A stretch of DNA of 64,000 bases from an uncultured Tateyamaria sp. (lineage in GTDB: Bacteria; Pseudomonadota; Alphaproteobacteria; Rhodobacterales; Rhodobacteraceae): the NCBI RefSeq assembly GCF_947487805.1, contig NZ_CANKXW010000007.1, positions 1 to 64,000 on the forward strand. The letters run 5' to 3'. Under the pieces are notes generated by a model that saw only the letters and a list, made by a program, of their open reading frames with translations, was not told where the DNA came from and made no database searches. The position numbers were made by a program, and so were the translations under genes. This document shows positions 63,201 to 64,000 of this stretch, one piece after another (position 1 is the stretch's first letter; every line of letters begins with the position of its first letter).

Positions 63201-63769
63201 CCGGTACGCTGATCGCGACACCGCAGGGCGAGCGCCGTGTCGAAGAGCTGACTGTTGGCGACCGGGTCATCACCCGCGACAACGGGATCCAGGAGATCCG
63301 CTGGGTGGGTCAACGCGCCATGTCGGGCGAGGAACTGGCCCAGGCAGAGCACCTGCGTCCGGTCCTGATCCAGAAGGGCGCCTTGGGCAACAACCTGCCG
63401 GAGCGTGACATGCTGGTATCGCCGCAGCACCGTGTGCTGATGTCGAGCGACAAGACAGCGCTGTACTTTGACGAGAACGAAGTGCTGGTCGCGGCCAAGC
63501 ACCTGACGGGCATGGACGGCATCGACGTCGTGGAGGTGTCGGAGACGACCTATATCCACGTGATGTTCGACCAGCACGAGGTGATCCTGTCCGACGGCGC
63601 ATGGACCGAAAGCTTCCAGCCTGGTGATCAGACGCTGGCGTCCATGGGCGATGCGCAACGGGCCGAGATCCTCGAACTGTTCCCTGAACTGGAAACAGCC
63701 GAAGGCATCGAAGGCTATACCGCGGCGCGCCGCAGCCTGAAAAAGCACGAAGCGCAACTGCTCACCTAA
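57278..63769 (+). CDS. Giant RTX calcium-binding protein with cadherin-like repeats and C-terminal Hint domain
   Basis: A 2163-residue, very acidic, secreted protein. Layout: N-terminal beta-sandwich (1-150); short RTX run (about 205-240); second beta-sandwich (about 255-450); RTX nonapeptide block GGxGxDxIx (about 450-765); seven cadherin/Ig-like tandem repeats of about 93 residues (836-1490); second RTX block (about 1535-1890); Hint domain starting at Cys1972 (CFTPGTLIATPQGE) with SPQHRVL. RTX repeats bind Ca and usually mark type I secretion, with no cleavable signal. Hint domains self-cleave at the N-terminal Cys. The start follows AGGAGACC. No T1SS genes are in the window. A cell-surface or adhesion role is inferred. 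Confidence 0.85.
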   Translation: MTKFIDFNALATGTVVDNEFSADGVTISAIGGSNKAMIFDTANPTGGDHDLATTNLNKALIISEDGDSHDPDDNGAGGKLRFVFDDPTTVNRLTFLDIEESAWVKFYDIHGNFIKQVDVHGVGDNGQVIVDFDVENVGRMDVILGGSGAIDNLVFETTGDGIVEGDNTGDLIDINYVGDPEGDRIDAGDALLPGEAPNDDIVDALGGNDTIKAGEGDDDIYAGSGNDSVDGGNGNDLIFGDSNYAGTNAGITEREVFEWEKSPFGDGNNVGGFTQDTGNVDVTFSILSQSSASRTIQSNDNQNINNIDGDGNAIDNNSSLDNILNGHGNSADYQLEFSAPVEDVSFRVNDIDGDGVVRIKAFDAAGNQITVNLEGGQNLTLLDTDSVAGNDTADSNGGYQDDTSKAYSLLVSIPGPVARIVIEHDQDGSNNSGINITDVYFDAPVVDAGLPGNDTLNGGEGDDTIFGEDGDDRLNGDGGNDSLVGGDGNDRIFGGAGNDTQIGGDGNDTLGGADFGDDLFIGGAGDDMVEASFGNDTIDGGTGNDDLWASADNDLVNGGDGNDNIHGGHGRDTLFGDADDDTIYGGSDADTIDGGSGNDSIFGDGNFKDDTGPGGADLITGGTGDDTIDGMVGNDTIKGEDGNDSLIGGDGNDRLEGGRDNDVLDGGADRDILLGGSGDDTAFGGDGNDEIWMGSGNDSVDGGADNDWIHGQGGNDTLNGDDGDDMVFGEAGDDVLTGGAGNDTLSGGDNADTIFGGAGDVVDGGAGGFNADPLLNTDLDVLDLTGQGPFFLDNVTPDANGNGINGTVVFVNPDGTPNGLTLTFTEIEEVVGDEINRGPDAMDDTATVDEDDSVIIDVLGNDTDPDGDALTVTDATSPDGDVTINGDGTLTFEPAPNFNGPTTITYTVSDGNGGTDTATVNVTVTPVNDAPDAVNDTATTDEDTPVTIDALFNDTDVDGDTLTITGASVPAAQGTVDIVDNKLVFTPAENFNGDATISYAISDGNGGTDTAEVTVTVTPVNDDPVAVDDLADTMEDQAVVVDLIGNDTDVDGDPLDIGTVSVPADQGSVVDNGDGTVTFTPAPNFNGVATITYTVVDGQGGEDTGEAIVNVGAVNDGPDAVNDTATTDEDTPVTIDAVGNDTDPDGDLLTITGATVPADQGTVDIVDNKLVFTPAENFNGDATITYSITDGNGGTDTAEVAVTVTPVNDDPVAVDDIETTDEDVAVVVDLLGNDTDVDGDTLTLADVSVPADQGTVVDNGDGTVTFTPALNFNGPATITYTVSDGNGGTDTGEAIVSVGAVNDGPVANDDADTTDEDVATTVNVIGNDTDADGDTLEVISATVPADQGTVVNNNDGTLTFTPAQDFNGVATITYTIADGNGGTDTADLVIDVTPVNDAPVAEDDAATTPFNTAVEIPVLDNDTDVDGDTLRVTNATSPNGAVAISMTGTLIFTPTPGFEGPATITYTITDDNGGFDTAEVIVTVEEQPLDGIVSGTDDGDLIDVDYEGDPEGDKVDNNDEILPGEGPNDDIIQAGGGNDTIVAGEGDDDVFGGTGDDQIHGGQGDDILRGEEGNDTINGGAGDDTILGGADDDVINGGDGSDSIEGGDGNDLITSSDPDNDLKIDKGYPGLFTGEEGTPEAENERDFVDGGAGNDTISTGDDRDTIIGGTGDDVIDGGIDDDEITGDDGADRIVGGEGEDTILGGIGNDTIYAGNDPVLGLDQLNIEDDGSNPFGPDLRPDNGRDFVDGGEGDDLIFGADDDDTLIGGIGNDTIDGEIDDDSIDGGIGNDSLLGGQGNDTIDGGEGNDFIDAGRNADTVFGGDGSDTILGGNGADVLNGGEGNDVIDGGTGDDTLNGDGGDDFITGATGDDVIDGGAGNDTIDGGNGGNDIMSGGDDRDTFVNVNAGEEVDGNEGGDDFDTLDLRGSAPGGGSLNVVYDPLNPENGVVNYFDTNGDPAGTLTFQNIENVIPCFTPGTLIATPQGERRVEELTVGDRVITRDNGIQEIRWVGQRAMSGEELAQAEHLRPVLIQKGALGNNLPERDMLVSPQHRVLMSSDKTALYFDENEVLVAAKHLTGMDGIDVVEVSETTYIHVMFDQHEVILSDGAWTESFQPGDQTLASMGDAQRAEILELFPELETAEGIEGYTAARRSLKKHEAQLLT
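58630..59570 (+). repeat. RTX nonapeptide repeat block 1
   Basis: About 30 tandem 27-base units encode GGxGNDxIx-type nonapeptides. Unit ends vary between GGDGND, GGAGND and GGSGDD, so the DNA is diverged rather than freshly amplified. It contains DDTGPGGADLITGG as a linker. Confidence 0.8.
59783..61740 (+). repeat. Seven tandem cadherin/Ig-like repeats
   Basis: Repeats begin at Asn codons 59783, 60059, 60338, 60620, 60899, 61181 and 61463, each 92-94 codons. Each has a xDDxAxTDEDxxVxIDVLxNDTDxDGD pattern and an FNGxATITYTxxDGNGGTDT pattern. Repeats 2+3 and 4+5 are each 561 bases, so 4+5 look like a copy of 2+3. Confidence 0.85.
61885..62960 (+). repeat. RTX nonapeptide repeat block 2
   Basis: A second set of about 32 nine-codon GGxGxDxIx units, interrupted twice by an FVDGG linker (DLKIDKGYPGLFTGEEG and DPVLGLDQLNIEDDGSN). 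It mirrors block 1 and the linker ahead of it (GDPEGDxxDxxDxxLPGExPNDDI) is repeated at 57810-57890 and 61800-61880. Confidence 0.8.
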
Positions 63770-63807
63770 GAGCAGCGCGCTTCGCGCAAGCAACAACTTG
63801 TGCAGCT

Positions 63808-63830
63808 TTCCCCGCGTGATTCGCGGGGAA
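63808..63830 (+). terminator. Hairpin after the RTX gene
   Basis: TTCCCCGCG-TGATT-CGCGGGGAA forms a 9-bp perfect stem with a 5-base loop, 39 bases after the stop. No T-run follows. Confidence 0.5.
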
Positions 63831-64000
63831 CGCGGGAAACGGGGCAGGGGGCTGCACCCGTTTTCCGTGTTCAATGCGCGCGAATTTGCAGCATTGTTTT
63901 CAGACCGGAACCGTATGGTGCTGCAATGCAGCATCATATCGCCATATTTGGGGCGATGTTTACCAAAGCCCGGTTTTTCCCCCTGAAATGCAGCGACATT
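63831..64000. other. Final stretch with no gene seen
   Basis: The last 170 bases hold no convincing coding sequence. TGCAGCAT/ATGCAGC-like direct and inverted bits occur but form no clear element. Confidence 0.5.

Noticed and set aside
57716-63937. Two very long open frames on the minus strand of the RTX gene (about 890 and 1150 codons).
   Set aside because: They result from GC-rich, repetitive codons of the RTX protein. They have no start signals, no domains and only mirror the sense repeats.
63798-63986. A 62-codon frame at the end of the window.
   Set aside because: No site or domain; runs over the hairpin after the RTX gene.

Overview
The window looks like a chromosomal segment of a marine alphaproteobacterium of the family Rhodobacteraceae (Roseobacter group). 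The evidence is the high G+C, the condensing-type 5-aminolevulinate synthase (HemA, lysine at residue 248 as in Rhodobacter), a DksA lacking the zinc cysteines, a Bpt-type aminoacyl-tRNA-protein transferase, a small PIN protein of the type known from Rhodobacter, a TRAP-type organic acid transporter, and a giant RTX protein ending in a Hint domain. I do not assign a genus.

Layout. 1-193: two identical tRNA-Asp genes. 0.2-5 kb: a small two-helix K+ channel and an RND efflux pair. 5-9 kb: a sulfotransferase-like protein, a glycosyltransferase, a dehalogenase-type hydrolase and an M20 peptidase. 9-13 kb: hemA with an FNR-type box, rodZ and ispG. 13-20 kb: envelope and redox genes (DsbA-like protein, BepA-like protease, aminotransferase, AmiC amidase, PBP1A). 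20-24 kb: prfB, an amidase and a DUF2189 membrane protein. 24-27 kb: a Rieske oxygenase coupled to a 72-residue protein, then a divergent pair with a new HTH regulator and a strong inverted repeat between them. 26.6-29.1 kb: acetolactate synthase ilvH and ilvB behind a leader peptide (MTELVVIVGHTRMGR) and attenuator. 29.2-37 kb: a soluble protein with a chemoreceptor-like tip, a NarL-type two-component system, and a complete TRAP operon (P, Q, M) whose Q-M gap holds a 21-codon ORF. 37-51 kb: housekeeping and conserved genes (bpt, RDD, DUF2852, glnE, a lipoprotein, RlmI-like methylase, PIN, M48 protease, VWA protein, DUF2927, GNAT, alcohol dehydrogenase, MoxR ATPase). 51-56 kb: dksA, a repeat-bearing AT-rich gap with a foreign-looking secreted protein, and an arginine to ornithine to proline module (arginase, ornithine cyclodeaminase) with a divergent Lrp regulator, then dsbB and exoD. 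56.3 kb: tRNA-Leu(CAA). 56.4-57.3 kb: a long non-coding stretch. 57.3-63.8 kb: a 2163-residue secreted Ca-binding protein.

The main functional themes are envelope building (PBP1A, AmiC, RodZ, BepA-like protease), organic acid uptake under a dedicated sensor, branched-chain amino acid synthesis under translational attenuation, arginine breakdown under an Lrp regulator, and one very large surface or secreted repeat protein. No prophage, insertion sequence, CRISPR array or classical defence island was seen. The least explained items are the giant RTX/cadherin/Hint protein with its internal 561-bp duplication, the chemoreceptor-tip protein, the GCGTCA operator array, the CTGTACGTTTT repeats and the AT-rich gene after dksA.
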